Positions 7,862 through 15,787 of a stretch of DNA of 64,000 nt are shown here, one piece after another. This DNA is from WHSW01 sp963821345 (GTDB lineage Bacteria; Actinomycetota; Thermoleophilia; Solirubrobacterales; 70-9). The stretch lies in assembly GCA_963821345.1 (NCBI GenBank), contig CAWGDM010000003.1, positions 124,001-188,000 of the forward strand, given 5' to 3'. How positions within the stretch are numbered: the first letter of the stretch is position 1; each line of letters starts with the position of its first letter. Both the position numbers and the translations under genes were made by a program. The notes beneath the pieces were generated by a model. That model did no database searches. It saw only the letters and a list, made by a program, of their open reading frames with translations, and was not told the DNA's origin.

Positions 7862-8380
7862 ATGGCCAAGGCGAAGATCACCCAGGAGGGCCTGCGCGAG
7901 CTCCAGGCCCCGATCAAGGAGCGCTTCCGCGAGACTCCGAACGCGGCCTCGATCACGCTGCATGCCGACGGCTCGCTGGAGGAGGGCATCGCCTGTTCGG
8001 TCGATACGGGCCGCGCCCTGGTCGAGGCCGGCCTGCACCCGGACACCGGGGGCGACGGGACCCTCGCGTGCTCGGGCGACATGCTGCTGCAGGCGCTGGT
8101 GGCCTGCGCCGGGGTGACGATGCGCTCGGTGGCGACGGCGATCGGTGTCGCGGTGACCGGCACCGTCCATGCCGAAGGCGACCTCGACTGGCGCGGGACG
8201 ATGGCGATCGACAAGCAGGTCGCGGTCGGGTTCCAGCGCATCCGCCTGCGGTTCGAGCTCGAGACCGACGCCGACGACGAGCAGCTCGAGACCCTGCAGC
8301 GCCTGACCGAGCGTTACTGCGTCGTCTTCCAGACGCTCGCCTCGTCGCCCGAGCTCGCGGTCTCGCTCGATCGGGCCTGA
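7862..8380 (+). CDS. OsmC family protein
   Basis: The 172-residue protein shows the OsmC/Ohr fold pattern: a GGDGTLACSGDMLLQALVACAGVTMRSVA segment containing the family's conserved Cys (AC-A), then strand-rich DWRGTMAIDKQVAVGFQRIRLRFEL and a C-terminal YCVVFQTLASSPELAV with the second Cys. Many OsmC proteins reduce organic hydroperoxides; this one is of the broader OsmC-like type, so peroxidase activity is likely but not certain. cysS begins 2 nt after its stop, so the two are probably co-transcribed. Confidence 0.82.
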   Translation: MAKAKITQEGLRELQAPIKERFRETPNAASITLHADGSLEEGIACSVDTGRALVEAGLHPDTGGDGTLACSGDMLLQALVACAGVTMRSVATAIGVAVTGTVHAEGDLDWRGTMAIDKQVAVGFQRIRLRFELETDADDEQLETLQRLTERYCVVFQTLASSPELAVSLDRA

Positions 8381-8381
8381 G

Positions 8382-9731
8382 ATGCGCGAGGTGACGATCC
8401 GCGACACGCTCAGCGGCGTGCCCGCGCCGCTGATCCCGCGCCAGCCGCCGAAGGTCGGCATCTACTCCTGCGGGCCGACCGTGTACTCGCGGATCCACGT
8501 CGGCAACGCCCGCCCGTACGTGATCCCGATGCTGCTGGCGCGGTTTCTCGCCCACGAGGGCTACGAGCCGACGGTGGTCATCAACGTCACCGATGTCAAC
8601 GACAAGATCTACGACGCCGCGCGCGAGGCCGGGGTGCCGTCGGCAGAACACGCGCGGCGGATGATCGAGGCCTACACCGAGGACACCGACCGGCTCGGGA
8701 TCGGGCGCCCGGACGCCGAGCCGCTGGCGACGGCGACGATCCTCGAGATCGTCGAGCTGATCGAGGCCCTGATCGAGGGCGGGCACGCGTACGAGTCCGG
8801 GGGGGACGTCTACTTCCGGGTCCGCAGCTTCGACGGCTACGGCAAGCTCTCCAACCGCGACCCCGACGAGATGGACCAGGGCGAAGAGGCGGGTTCGGAG
8901 CAGCTGAAGGAGAGCCCGCTCGACTTCGCGCTCTGGAAGTCGCGCAAGGACGGCGAGGACACCGCCTGGCCGTCGCCGTGGGGCGATGGCCGGCCCGGCT
9001 GGCACATCGAGTGCTCGGCGATGGCCGAGAAGCTGCTCGGAGCCGACTTCGAGATCCACAGCGGCGGCTCGGACCTGGTCTTCCCCCACCACGAGAACGA
9101 GATCGCGCAGACCGAGGCCGCGCGGGGGGTGCCGCTGGCGCGGATCTGGATGCACAACGGGATGGTCCGCACCGACGCCGAGAAGATGTCGAAGTCGCTC
9201 GGCAACATCTTCCAGCTCTCCGAGGCGATCGACCGGTTCGGGCCGCAGGCCGTGGTCGCCTTCCTCAGCTCCGGCCACTACCGCCAGCCGCTGGAGTTCT
9301 CCGAGCAGGCGCTCGAGCAGGCGGGCGCCCGGGTCGGGCGGCTGCGCAACTTCCTCGCCGAGCCCGCCGTGGACGGCGACCCGGACCCGTTCGTGACCGA
9401 GCGCCACGAGGCGTTCCTCGACGCGCTCGCGGACGACTTCAACACGCCAAAGGCCTGGGCGGCGGTGTTCGAGATCGTCGCCGAGGGCAACCGCCGCCCG
9501 CTGCCCGGCGCCCACGGGGCGCTGTCCGAGCTGCTGCCGCTGCTCGGGCTCGAGTCGCTGCTCGAGGCCGAGGCCGAGGCCGGTGGCGAGGCCGAGCAAC
9601 TGCTCGCCGCGCGCGATCAGGCCCGTGCCAAGCGCGATTTCGCCCGCGCCGACGAGATCCGCGACCGGCTCGGCGAGCTCGGCTGGGAGGTCCGCGACAC
9701 GCCCGACGGCGGCCGGCTGCGGAGGATCTGA
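8382..9731 (+). CDS. cysS: Cysteine--tRNA ligase
   Basis: The 449-residue class I synthetase charges tRNA-Cys. Visible signatures are the zinc Cys in YSCGPTVY, the HIGH-type motif IHVGNARPY, the zinc ligands in WHIECSAM and FPHHENEIAQ, and KMSKSLGN. The length is normal. The HIGH-region sequence and lack of a MshC-like C-terminus separate it from the mycothiol ligase MshC. It lies in the conserved actinobacterial/firmicute order cysS-rlmB-sigma factor and overlaps the rlmB start region by 4 nt. Confidence 0.96.
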   Translation: MREVTIRDTLSGVPAPLIPRQPPKVGIYSCGPTVYSRIHVGNARPYVIPMLLARFLAHEGYEPTVVINVTDVNDKIYDAAREAGVPSAEHARRMIEAYTEDTDRLGIGRPDAEPLATATILEIVELIEALIEGGHAYESGGDVYFRVRSFDGYGKLSNRDPDEMDQGEEAGSEQLKESPLDFALWKSRKDGEDTAWPSPWGDGRPGWHIECSAMAEKLLGADFEIHSGGSDLVFPHHENEIAQTEAARGVPLARIWMHNGMVRTDAEKMSKSLGNIFQLSEAIDRFGPQAVVAFLSSGHYRQPLEFSEQALEQAGARVGRLRNFLAEPAVDGDPDPFVTERHEAFLDALADDFNTPKAWAAVFEIVAEGNRRPLPGAHGALSELLPLLGLESLLEAEAEAGGEAEQLLAARDQARAKRDFARADEIRDRLGELGWEVRDTPDGGRLRRI

Positions 9732-10396
9732 TCGCGGATTCGGCCGAAATCGTCTACGGACGCCGCGCGGTGGCCGAGGCGAAGCGTGGGCGCCGACGGG
9801 TGCGCCGAGTCTGGACATCGACCGACACCGACGCCGCCGAGCTCAATCGGCTCGCCGGCTCGGCCGAGCACCAGGGGATCGTCGCCGAGGTCGATCCGTA
9901 CCCGTACGTCGATGCGGAGGTGCTGCTCGAGCGCCCGGAAGCGTTGATCGTCGCCCTCGACCAGGTCCAGGACCCGCACAACCTCGGCGCCGTTGCCCGC
10001 TCGGCCGAGGCGGCCGGGGTGGATGGGTTGGTGATCCCGGGGCGGCGGGCGGCGTCCGTCACCCCCGCCGCGGCCAAGGCGTCGGCCGGCGCGGTCGAGC
10101 ACCTGGCGATCGCCCGGGTCACCAATCTCGCCGAGTGGCTGTCGCGCGCCAAGGACGCCGGCGCGTGGATCTACGGGGCGGAGGCGAACGCCGAGGCCCC
10201 GTACACGCAGACCGACCTGACCGGCAAGCTGGTGTTGGTGCTGGGCAGCGAGGGCAAGGGCCTGCGGCGGCTGGTCGCCGAGCGCTGCGACGGCCTCGTC
10301 TCGATCCCGGTGCGGGGGAGGGTGGCCTCGCTGAACGTCTCGGCCGCGGCCGCGGCGCTGCTGTTCGAGGCGGTGCGCCAACGCGGTCGGGTCTGA
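9728..10396 (+). CDS. rlmB: 23S rRNA (guanosine-2'-O-)-methyltransferase RlmB / TrmH family
   Basis: This SpoU/TrmH-family enzyme methylates the ribose of a 23S rRNA guanosine (G2251 in E. coli numbering). The product (222 aa) opens with EIVYGRRAVAEA, the usual SpoU substrate-binding start. It has the knot motifs ALDQVQDPHNLGAVARSAEAAG, LVLGSEGKGL and SIPVRGRVASLNVSAAAAALL. No ATG, GTG or TTG precedes the conserved N-terminus in frame. I take CTG at 9728, which overlaps the cysS stop (CTGA) and follows a GGAGGA at 9721-9726; ATC at 9731 is the alternative. Confidence 0.9.
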   Translation: MIADSAEIVYGRRAVAEAKRGRRRVRRVWTSTDTDAAELNRLAGSAEHQGIVAEVDPYPYVDAEVLLERPEALIVALDQVQDPHNLGAVARSAEAAGVDGLVIPGRRAASVTPAAAKASAGAVEHLAIARVTNLAEWLSRAKDAGAWIYGAEANAEAPYTQTDLTGKLVLVLGSEGKGLRRLVAERCDGLVSIPVRGRVASLNVSAAAAALLFEAVRQRGRV

Positions 10397-10472
10397 GCGC
10401 CGGAGCTGTCTAGCAACCGCTCAGGACGGTGCCCGAAATCTGCAACGGATCTTGCGGAAAAGCTCGTCGAGG

Positions 10473-10500
10473 TTGACAGAACTATGTCGGCGCGCATAGA
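10473..10500 (+). promoter_or_regulatory. Sigma-70-type promoter upstream of SigH-like gene
   Basis: A perfect -35 TTGACA (10473-10478) is followed after 16 nt by CATAGA (10495-10500), a moderate -10. The gene start lies about 115 nt downstream, so this mRNA has a true leader, unlike most transcripts in the window. Confidence 0.55.
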
Positions 10501-10606
10501 CTGCCCCGCAGATAAGGGTGAACTAAAGGTCGAGGATTGACCGTTCGCCCACAGGAGAGGGGCGCCCACCAGGGGAGGTACGGGCGCCACGGGTTCCAAC
10601 CGAGAT

Positions 10607-10611
10607 GGAGG
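10607..10611 (+). promoter_or_regulatory. Shine-Dalgarno GGAGG of the SigH-like gene
   Basis: GGAGG lies 4 nt before the GTG at 10616 and fixes that start. It is one of the few clear ribosome binding sites here. Confidence 0.65.
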
Positions 10612-10615
10612 ACCA

Positions 10616-11293
10616 GTGGCCGTACCTACCCAACAGACAGCAGTTGCGCGCGGGCATGCAGGCCGGCGCCCTGACTCTCAACCAGAGCTTGAGGATACGT
10701 ACCTCGTTGCTCTCGCGAAGAAGGGGAGCGCCGACGCTTACGACCGGATCGTCAAGCGTTATCGCGGTTTCGTCCGCCTGAAGGCGTCGTCGTACTTCCT
10801 GCTCGGAGGAGACTCCGAGGACCTGATCCAGGAGGGCCTGGTTGGGCTCTACAAGGCGATCCGCGATTTCCGCACCGATCGCGAGTCGAGCTTCCGCAAT
10901 TTCGCCGAGCTCTGCATCACCCGCCAGATCATCACCGCGGTGAAGACGGCGAGCCGCAACAAGCACGCACCGCTCAACCAGTACGTCTCCTTCGCCCAGA
11001 CGCCGGCCGCCGGCGACGCGGAGACGACCCTGGAGGACATCCTCCCGGGCCCGATCTCCGACGAGCCGTCGGAGCGCGCGATCGCCACCGAAGAGCTGCA
11101 GGCGCTGGTCTCGTGCCTGTCGAGCGTGCTCTCCGAGCTCGAGAGCCGGGTGCTCTCGCTGTACCTCGACGGCTACTCCTACGAGCAGATCGGCGAGCGC
11201 CTCGAGTGCGACACGAAGACCGTCGACAACGCTCTCCAGCGCGTCAAGCGCAAGGTCGCCGCGCACATCTCGGGACGCGAGGTCCTGGTTTAG
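10616..11293 (+). CDS. RNA polymerase sigma factor, SigH (sigma-30) family
   Basis: The 225-residue protein has sigma region 2 (about residues 30-105; YDRIVKRYRGFVRLKASSYFLLGGDSEDLIQEGLVGLYKAIRDF) and region 4 (about 155-215; LVSCLSSVLSELESRVLSLYLDGYSYEQIGERL...TKTVDNALQRVKRKV), with no region 1.1 or 3. This matches the Bacillus sigma-H/RpoD-like SigH family. It follows cysS-rlmB, the order conserved in Firmicutes and Actinobacteria. Its own promoter, a long leader and a strong Shine-Dalgarno suggest independent, well-expressed control. Its regulon here is unknown. Confidence 0.9.
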   Translation: MAVPTQQTAVARGHAGRRPDSQPELEDTYLVALAKKGSADAYDRIVKRYRGFVRLKASSYFLLGGDSEDLIQEGLVGLYKAIRDFRTDRESSFRNFAELCITRQIITAVKTASRNKHAPLNQYVSFAQTPAAGDAETTLEDILPGPISDEPSERAIATEELQALVSCLSSVLSELESRVLSLYLDGYSYEQIGERLECDTKTVDNALQRVKRKVAAHISGREVLV

Positions 11294-11321
11294 AGCCGGC
11301 CTGGCTCCTCGCGTCCTCTCC

Positions 11322-11356
11322 ATTCGCCGCGGTTCCCGCACGGAGCCGCGGCGAAT
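11322..11356 (+). terminator. Hairpin terminator after SigH-like gene
   Basis: ATTCGCCGCGG (11322-11332) pairs perfectly with CCGCGGCGAAT (11346-11356). Four further pairs extend into the loop (TTCC with GGAG, including one G-U), leaving CGCAC. A short T-rich stretch (CTATTTCC) follows. The strong stem makes it a likely terminator for the sigma gene. Confidence 0.6.
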
Positions 11357-11487
11357 CTATTTCCGCGGCGATCGAGATTCATCGAACGGGCCCATACGAC
11401 CGGTTGGATGCAACTCGCTGCATCGGCCGGCCCAAAACCACCTAACTGCCCAGCCCAGCGCGTAGATTGGGCCTCTGAGTACGAGTT

Positions 11488-11561
11488 GCCCGGATAGCTT
11501 CAATTGGTAGAGCACGGCTCTTGTAAAGCCGGTTGTGTGGGTTCGAGTCCCACTCCGGGCT
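11488..11561 (+). tRNA. tRNA-Thr (anticodon UGU)
   Basis: A complete cloverleaf folds: acceptor GCCCGGA/TCCGGGC, D stem GCTT/GAGC, anticodon stem CGGCT/AGCCG around loop CTTGTAA (anticodon TGT, decoding ACA and wobble ACN), variable loop GTTGT, T stem GTGGG/CCCAC with TTCGAGT, discriminator T. CCA is not encoded. One base separates its 3' end from the GTG of the next gene. In related genomes a tRNA-Thr at this place usually precedes rpmG/secE/nusG; here a dehydrogenase follows instead. Confidence 0.97.
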
Positions 11562-11562
11562 T

Positions 11563-12570
11563 GTGAGTGAGAAGGATTTCACCTGGCGCGACGGAGAGCG
11601 CACGATCCACTTCCGCGACGGGGTGGTCGGCGAGTCGCCCGAGATCCTTCGCGGCCACGGGTTCCAGGGCTACGAGCTGCTGACCACCGAGCGGGCGATG
11701 GGAGCCGCGCCGGTCGAGCTGGCCGAGGACTCCGCGTGCTTTCACCACATCCCGGGTGGCCCCGTCAACGAGGTCGCCGCCCGAGTGATCGCCGACGCCG
11801 GCGACGGCGACCTGGTCGCCCTGGGCGGCGGGCGGGTGATCGACGTCGCCAAGGCGGTCGCGGCGGTCAAGGGCAGCCGCGTCGCGGCCCTGCCGACCAC
11901 GCTCTCCGGCGCCGAGATGACGCGGATCCACCGGCTGCCGCAGGGCCACGAGGCGCCGGGCGGTCTGATCCGCCCAGCGGTGGTGCTCGCCGACCCGCCG
12001 CTGATGGTCGGCCTGGCCGACGACCGCCTGCGGGCGAGCGCGATGAACGCCCTCGCGCACGGGGGCGACTCGCTCTACACACCGCTGGCCAACCCGGTTT
12101 CGGAAATGACGGCGCTGCGCGGCGCGAAGCTGATCGCCCGGGCGCTCGACACCGAGCGGGCCAAGCGCGACGGCTCCGCCCTCGCGCTGGGCTCGATCCT
12201 CTGCGCCTACGCGCTCGACTCGGCCCTGTTCAGCCTTCACCACGTCGTCTGCCAGACCCTGGTCCGCGAGCTGCGGATCCCGCACGCGGAGACCAACGCG
12301 GCGATGCTGCCCCGCACCCTGGAGATGCTGCGCTCGCGCGCCGGCCCGCAGATGACCGCCCTGGGCAGGGCGCTGGGCGTCAAGCAGGCCGAGCTCGCCG
12401 CCCGGGTTACCGAGCTCGGTGGCGGCCCGCGCCGGCTCTCGGAGCTGGGCGCCGAACGCGACGGGATCGAGCCTGCGGTGAAGGCGATCATCGCCCGCCC
12501 GGAGCTCCAGATGACCCCCGACGTTCCCGGCGCCCGAGAGATCCGCGAGCTGATCGAAAGCGCCTGGTAG
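11563..12570 (+). CDS. Iron-containing alcohol dehydrogenase / maleylacetate reductase family protein
   Basis: The 335-residue protein begins with a strand-rich NAD-binding domain (LVALGGGRVIDVAKAVAA, the GGG-x2-D dinucleotide motif; LPTTLSGAEMTRIH). A helical metal-binding domain follows, with candidate metal ligands in SAMNALAHGGDSLY, LFSLHHVVCQTLV and PHAETNAAMLP. The pattern is closest to maleylacetate reductases, which reduce maleylacetate to 3-oxoadipate in aromatic degradation. No other aromatic-degradation gene is nearby, so the substrate is uncertain. The GTG start lies 1 nt after the tRNA-Thr and has no Shine-Dalgarno sequence. Confidence 0.8.
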   Translation: MSEKDFTWRDGERTIHFRDGVVGESPEILRGHGFQGYELLTTERAMGAAPVELAEDSACFHHIPGGPVNEVAARVIADAGDGDLVALGGGRVIDVAKAVAAVKGSRVAALPTTLSGAEMTRIHRLPQGHEAPGGLIRPAVVLADPPLMVGLADDRLRASAMNALAHGGDSLYTPLANPVSEMTALRGAKLIARALDTERAKRDGSALALGSILCAYALDSALFSLHHVVCQTLVRELRIPHAETNAAMLPRTLEMLRSRAGPQMTALGRALGVKQAELAARVTELGGGPRRLSELGAERDGIEPAVKAIIARPELQMTPDVPGAREIRELIESAW

Positions 12571-12625
12571 CGCGCACGACAACGCCCGCCAGTAACGCAC
12601 GCGCCGTGCGCGTGTAGGCACAGGC

Positions 12626-14338
12626 ATGGATCAGGCCCCCAAGCGCTCGGCGCCGCCGCGCGACGACGCCGTGATCACCGACGAGCGCTTCGAGCGCTAT
12701 CACCGCTTCGCGCGCGAGAAGGGCACCAGCCGGGTCCTCTACTACATCGCCAGGGCGATCCTGGTCCCGGTCTTGCTCGTCTACTTCCGCCTCCAGCGCT
12801 CCGGCCGCGAGCACACCAAGTTCAAGGGCGGGCTGATCGTCGCCTCCAACCACCGCAGCTTCCTCGACCCGTTCGTGATCGGCGCCCTGCTGCCGTGGCG
12901 CCGCCGGATGCAGTTCGTCGCCAAGGTCGAGCTGTTCGAGAAGCGCTGGCAGGGCTGGGTCCTGTCGCGACTGGGCGCCTTCCCGATCCGCCGCGGCCAG
13001 TCGGACGAGACCGCGATCGAGACCGCCCGCCTGATCGTCGACCGCGCCGGCACCGTGGTCATCTTCCCCGAGGGCACCCGGATCCGCACCGGCTCGCTCG
13101 GCCGCCCGAAGCGCGGCGTCGGCCGCCTGGCGCTGGAGACCGGCGCCGCGGTCCTGCCGGTCGCCGTCCAGGGGTCCGAGGAGGTGCGCCGCGGCTGGCG
13201 CATCCGCCCGCGCAAGGTCCGCCTGCGGGCCGGCAAGCCGCTCACCTTCCCGCGCACCGAGCGGCCGTCCCCGGCGCTCGCCGCCACGGTCACCGACCGG
13301 ATCTGGCCCAACATCGAGTTGCAGTGGGAGTGGCTCGGTGGGCTGCCCCCGCTGCGCAAGGCGGCGGTGATCGGCGCCGGCAGCTGGGGCACCGCGGTCG
13401 CCGTGCTGCTCGCCCGCGGCGGGCTCGAGGTCGAGCTCGGCACCCGCACCGAGGAGAAGGCGCGCAAGATCAACAAGAACCGCTCGAACGAGGAGTACCT
13501 GCCCGGGGTGAAGCTCCCAGACGGCCTGACCGTGAAGCGCTCGACCGAGATCGAGCTCGCCGGCTGCGACCTGATCTGCCTCGCCGTCCCCTCCGCCTCG
13601 CTTCCCAACGTGGTCGGCTCGCTCGCCGACCGGATCGGCGCGCGCGCCTCGGTGCTGCTGCTCTCGAAGGGCTTCGTGCAGCCGATGGGGGCGCTGCCGA
13701 GCGAATATGTCGCCGAGCGCATCCGCGCCCGGGCGATCGCCTGCCTGGGCGGCCCCGCGCACGCCCGCGAGGCGACCGCCGGGATGGCGGCTCTCGTCCT
13801 GGGCAGCGCTGACGCCGACCTGCGGACGATGCTGGGCGAGGTCTTCGACCGCGCCGGGCTGGTCTGCGAGCGCAGCGACGACGTCACCGGGGTCGAGGTC
13901 GCCGGCGCGGCCAAGAACGCCGCCGCGCTCGCCGCCGCCGCCGGCGAGCGCTTCGGCCTCAACGCCGCCGGGATCGCCGCCGCCGGGGTCTGGCGCGAGT
14001 GCGTCGAGTTCGCGCTCGCCCGTGGCGGACGGTTGGAGACCTTCTCCGGGCTCGCCGGGGTCGGCGACCTGACCGCGACTGTGCTGGCGCCCAAGAGCCG
14101 CAACCGCCAGGCGGGCGAGCTGCTCGGCGCCGGGGTCGCCGCCGACCGGATCCCTGGCCGAATCGGACAGGCCTCGGAGGCGCTCGACTCGGTCCCGCTG
14201 ATCGCCGAGACCGTCGCCGGGGCCGGGATCGAGGCGCCCAGCCTGGAGGGCCTGGCGTCGCTGATCGCGGGCGAGATCGACGCCGGCGAGTGGGTCGCCG
14301 GGCTGCGCCGTGCGGAGCGCGCCAGGAAGGCGGCCTGA
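12626..14338 (+). CDS. Bifunctional 1-acylglycerol-3-phosphate acyltransferase / glycerol-3-phosphate dehydrogenase (PlsC-GpsA fusion)
   Basis: One continuous 570-residue frame joins two phospholipid enzymes. Residues about 40-235 are a PlsC-type acyltransferase: NHRSFLDP (HX4D-like motif near 75), FPIRRG, FPEGTRIRTG near 148 and LPVAVQG. Residues about 245-565 are NAD(P)-dependent glycerol-3-phosphate dehydrogenase: GAGSWGTAVA, LLLSKGF, CLGGPAHA, the catalytic Lys in AGAAKNAAAL near 430, and FSGLAGVGDLTATV. GpsA makes sn-glycerol 3-phosphate and PlsC acylates lysophosphatidate, so the fusion joins backbone supply to acylation. No frameshift or internal Shine-Dalgarno is seen at the junction. 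Confidence 0.92.
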   Translation: MDQAPKRSAPPRDDAVITDERFERYHRFAREKGTSRVLYYIARAILVPVLLVYFRLQRSGREHTKFKGGLIVASNHRSFLDPFVIGALLPWRRRMQFVAKVELFEKRWQGWVLSRLGAFPIRRGQSDETAIETARLIVDRAGTVVIFPEGTRIRTGSLGRPKRGVGRLALETGAAVLPVAVQGSEEVRRGWRIRPRKVRLRAGKPLTFPRTERPSPALAATVTDRIWPNIELQWEWLGGLPPLRKAAVIGAGSWGTAVAVLLARGGLEVELGTRTEEKARKINKNRSNEEYLPGVKLPDGLTVKRSTEIELAGCDLICLAVPSASLPNVVGSLADRIGARASVLLLSKGFVQPMGALPSEYVAERIRARAIACLGGPAHAREATAGMAALVLGSADADLRTMLGEVFDRAGLVCERSDDVTGVEVAGAAKNAAALAAAAGERFGLNAAGIAAAGVWRECVEFALARGGRLETFSGLAGVGDLTATVLAPKSRNRQAGELLGAGVAADRIPGRIGQASEALDSVPLIAETVAGAGIEAPSLEGLASLIAGEIDAGEWVAGLRRAERARKAA

Positions 14339-14352
14339 GATGCGGGGCGCTC

Positions 14353-14358
14353 TAGGCT
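14353..14358 (+). promoter_or_regulatory. -10 element TAGGCT for ECF sigma gene
   Basis: TAGGCT ends 6 nt before the GTG at 14365; leaderless start expected. Confidence 0.45.
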
Positions 14359-14364
14359 TGCCGC

Positions 14365-14931
14365 GTGACCGAGGAGGAGGACAAGGGGGCCGACGCGCTC
14401 GCCGCGCACCCGCCGGAGTCGAAGGCCGACCTGGATCGCGCCTTCTCGGAGCTCTACCGCACACATCTGCGCGACGTCTATTCCTACGCGTACTACAAGG
14501 TGGGCAACCACCACGACGCCGAGGACCTGACCGAGCAGGCGTTCCTACAGGCCTATCGCCACTTCGAGCGCGCCCGGCGCGAGTCGAACGGGCGGCCGCT
14601 GCGGCCGTGGCTGATCCGGATCGCCCACAACCTGGCGTCGAACTACTACCGCGACCGCGCCCGCAGGCCGGAGGCGAACATCGACGCGGTCGAGCCGCCG
14701 GCGCACCCGCACGAGACGGAGCGGGTGGTCGAGGGCCGCGAGGAGCTGCGCCAGGTGATCGCGCGCCTCGACGACCTTCCGGACGACCGTCGCGAGGCCC
14801 TGATCATGCGCTTCGCGCTCGGCATGGACAACCGCGAGATCGCCCGGGCGCTGGGGCGCTCGGACGGGGCGACCAAGGTCCTGATCCATCGGGCGATCAA
14901 GCAGCTCGAGGAGCTGATGGCCGATGAGTGA
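14365..14931 (+). CDS. ECF-type sigma-70 family RNA polymerase sigma factor
   Basis: The 188-residue protein has region 2 (about residues 27-95; FSELYRTHLRDVYSYAYYKVGNHHDAEDLTEQAFLQAYRHF and PWLIRIAHNLASNYYRDRAR) and region 4 (about 125-183; LDDLPDDRREALIMRFALGMDNREIARALGRSDGATKVLIHRAIKQLEEL), the compact ECF layout. Its stop overlaps the next gene by 8 nt; that gene encodes a single-pass membrane protein and is the obvious candidate partner. The start is supported by a -10 hexamer 6 nt upstream. Confidence 0.88.
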   Translation: MTEEEDKGADALAAHPPESKADLDRAFSELYRTHLRDVYSYAYYKVGNHHDAEDLTEQAFLQAYRHFERARRESNGRPLRPWLIRIAHNLASNYYRDRARRPEANIDAVEPPAHPHETERVVEGREELRQVIARLDDLPDDRREALIMRFALGMDNREIARALGRSDGATKVLIHRAIKQLEELMADE

Positions 14932-15256
14932 GCACGCCGGCGAGCTCAACCTCGAGCGGCTGCTCAGCGACGCCCTGCGCCCGGTCGACCCGCCGGAGAC
15001 GCTCTCGACGCGGGTGGAAACGACGCTCTCGTCGATCGCCGAGCAGGCCGCCGCCGAGCTGTCGAGCTGGGCCGACGAGCTCTCCGAGGGCGAGCTCGAG
15101 GCCCTGCGCGACCCGCGCAACTGGGTCCGCCCGGTGGCCGCGGTCGCGGTCGGTGGCGCCGCGGCGGCCGCTCTGGTCGTGGTCGAGGCCCGCCGACGGC
15201 GGCGCCCGCACGGTGTCCGCGCGAGCGCCGAGCGCTTCCTGCGCGACCTGACCTAG
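14924..15256 (+). CDS. Single-pass membrane protein, putative ECF sigma regulator
   Basis: The 110-residue protein has an acidic, helical N-terminal half (about 1-65), one transmembrane segment (about 69-87, VAAVAVGGAAAAALVVV) and a very basic tail (RRRRRP). The basic residues after the segment suggest both ends may be cytoplasmic-favouring or that the C-terminus is inside. There is no zinc anti-sigma HxxxCxxC motif. The 8-nt overlap with the ECF gene suggests it regulates that sigma factor, but I do not recognise a family. Confidence 0.6.
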   Translation: MSEHAGELNLERLLSDALRPVDPPETLSTRVETTLSSIAEQAAAELSSWADELSEGELEALRDPRNWVRPVAAVAVGGAAAAALVVVEARRRRRPHGVRASAERFLRDLT

Positions 15257-15281
15257 ACCTCCGGCTCCAGCTGACCTGAAG

Positions 15282-15287
15282 TAGGGT
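15282..15287 (+). promoter_or_regulatory. -10 element TAGGGT for secreted protein gene
   Basis: TAGGGT ends 8 nt before the ATG at 15296. The intervening G-run could alternatively act as a weak ribosome binding site. Confidence 0.35.
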
Positions 15288-15295
15288 GGGGGTGG

Positions 15296-15784
15296 ATGGG
15301 GAGGCTGATCACGATCGCGATCTTGGGGATGGCGATCGCCGCCGCCCCCGCGAGTGCGACGCTGACGATCTACGACAGCGACATGAACGAGCTGGCGACG
15401 ATCGACAAGGCCCAGTGCAAGCTGCACAAGGCCGCCGGCCCGACCAAGTCACGGTTCACGGCCTTCTCGGTGCCTAAGCAGGCGAACTGGACGGTCGCCG
15501 TCTTCATCCCGAACAACACCTGGCAGGGGTTCGGCTTCAGCTACCCGCTGTTCTACGGAGCCGATCCGACCGCTTACGCGTTCAGCAAGAGTCCTGCCGC
15601 CAGCTACAGCAACGCGTACCCGATTCCCGGGACCCCGCCCGGGATCGTCGGCGGGGGCGCGATCAACTTCTCGCCCAAGGGCAAGGCGATCTCGGTCGGG
15701 TTGGACCCGGCGCCGAACGCCGACTACACAAGCGGCGTGATCTTCGCCGGTTCGATGAAGTGCAAGTACCCCAAGCGCCGCTGA
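15296..15784 (+). CDS. Secreted protein of unknown function
   Basis: The 162-residue product starts with a clear Sec signal peptide (MGRLITIAILGMAIAAAPASA, cleavage expected after ASA near residue 21). The mature part is about 140 residues, strand-rich, with two Cys (early, and in MKCKYPKRR near the end) that could form a disulfide. Aromatic and Gly/Pro-rich stretches (NNTWQGFGFSYPLFYG) fill the middle. No family is recognised. It is convergent with, and only 3 nt from, the DUF4383 gene. Confidence 0.65.
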   Translation: MGRLITIAILGMAIAAAPASATLTIYDSDMNELATIDKAQCKLHKAAGPTKSRFTAFSVPKQANWTVAVFIPNNTWQGFGFSYPLFYGADPTAYAFSKSPAASYSNAYPIPGTPPGIVGGGAINFSPKGKAISVGLDPAPNADYTSGVIFAGSMKCKYPKRR

Positions 15785-15787
15785 CGC

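Noticed and set aside
8382..9731. MshC (mycothiol cysteine ligase) instead of CysS
   Set aside because: Full-length CysS with C-terminal anticodon-domain region and conserved cysS-rlmB neighbourhood.
11401..11487. Promoter for tRNA-Thr (TAGATT at 11463-11468)
   Set aside because: The -10 is plausible but no -35 was found at proper spacing, so it is not listed as a feature.
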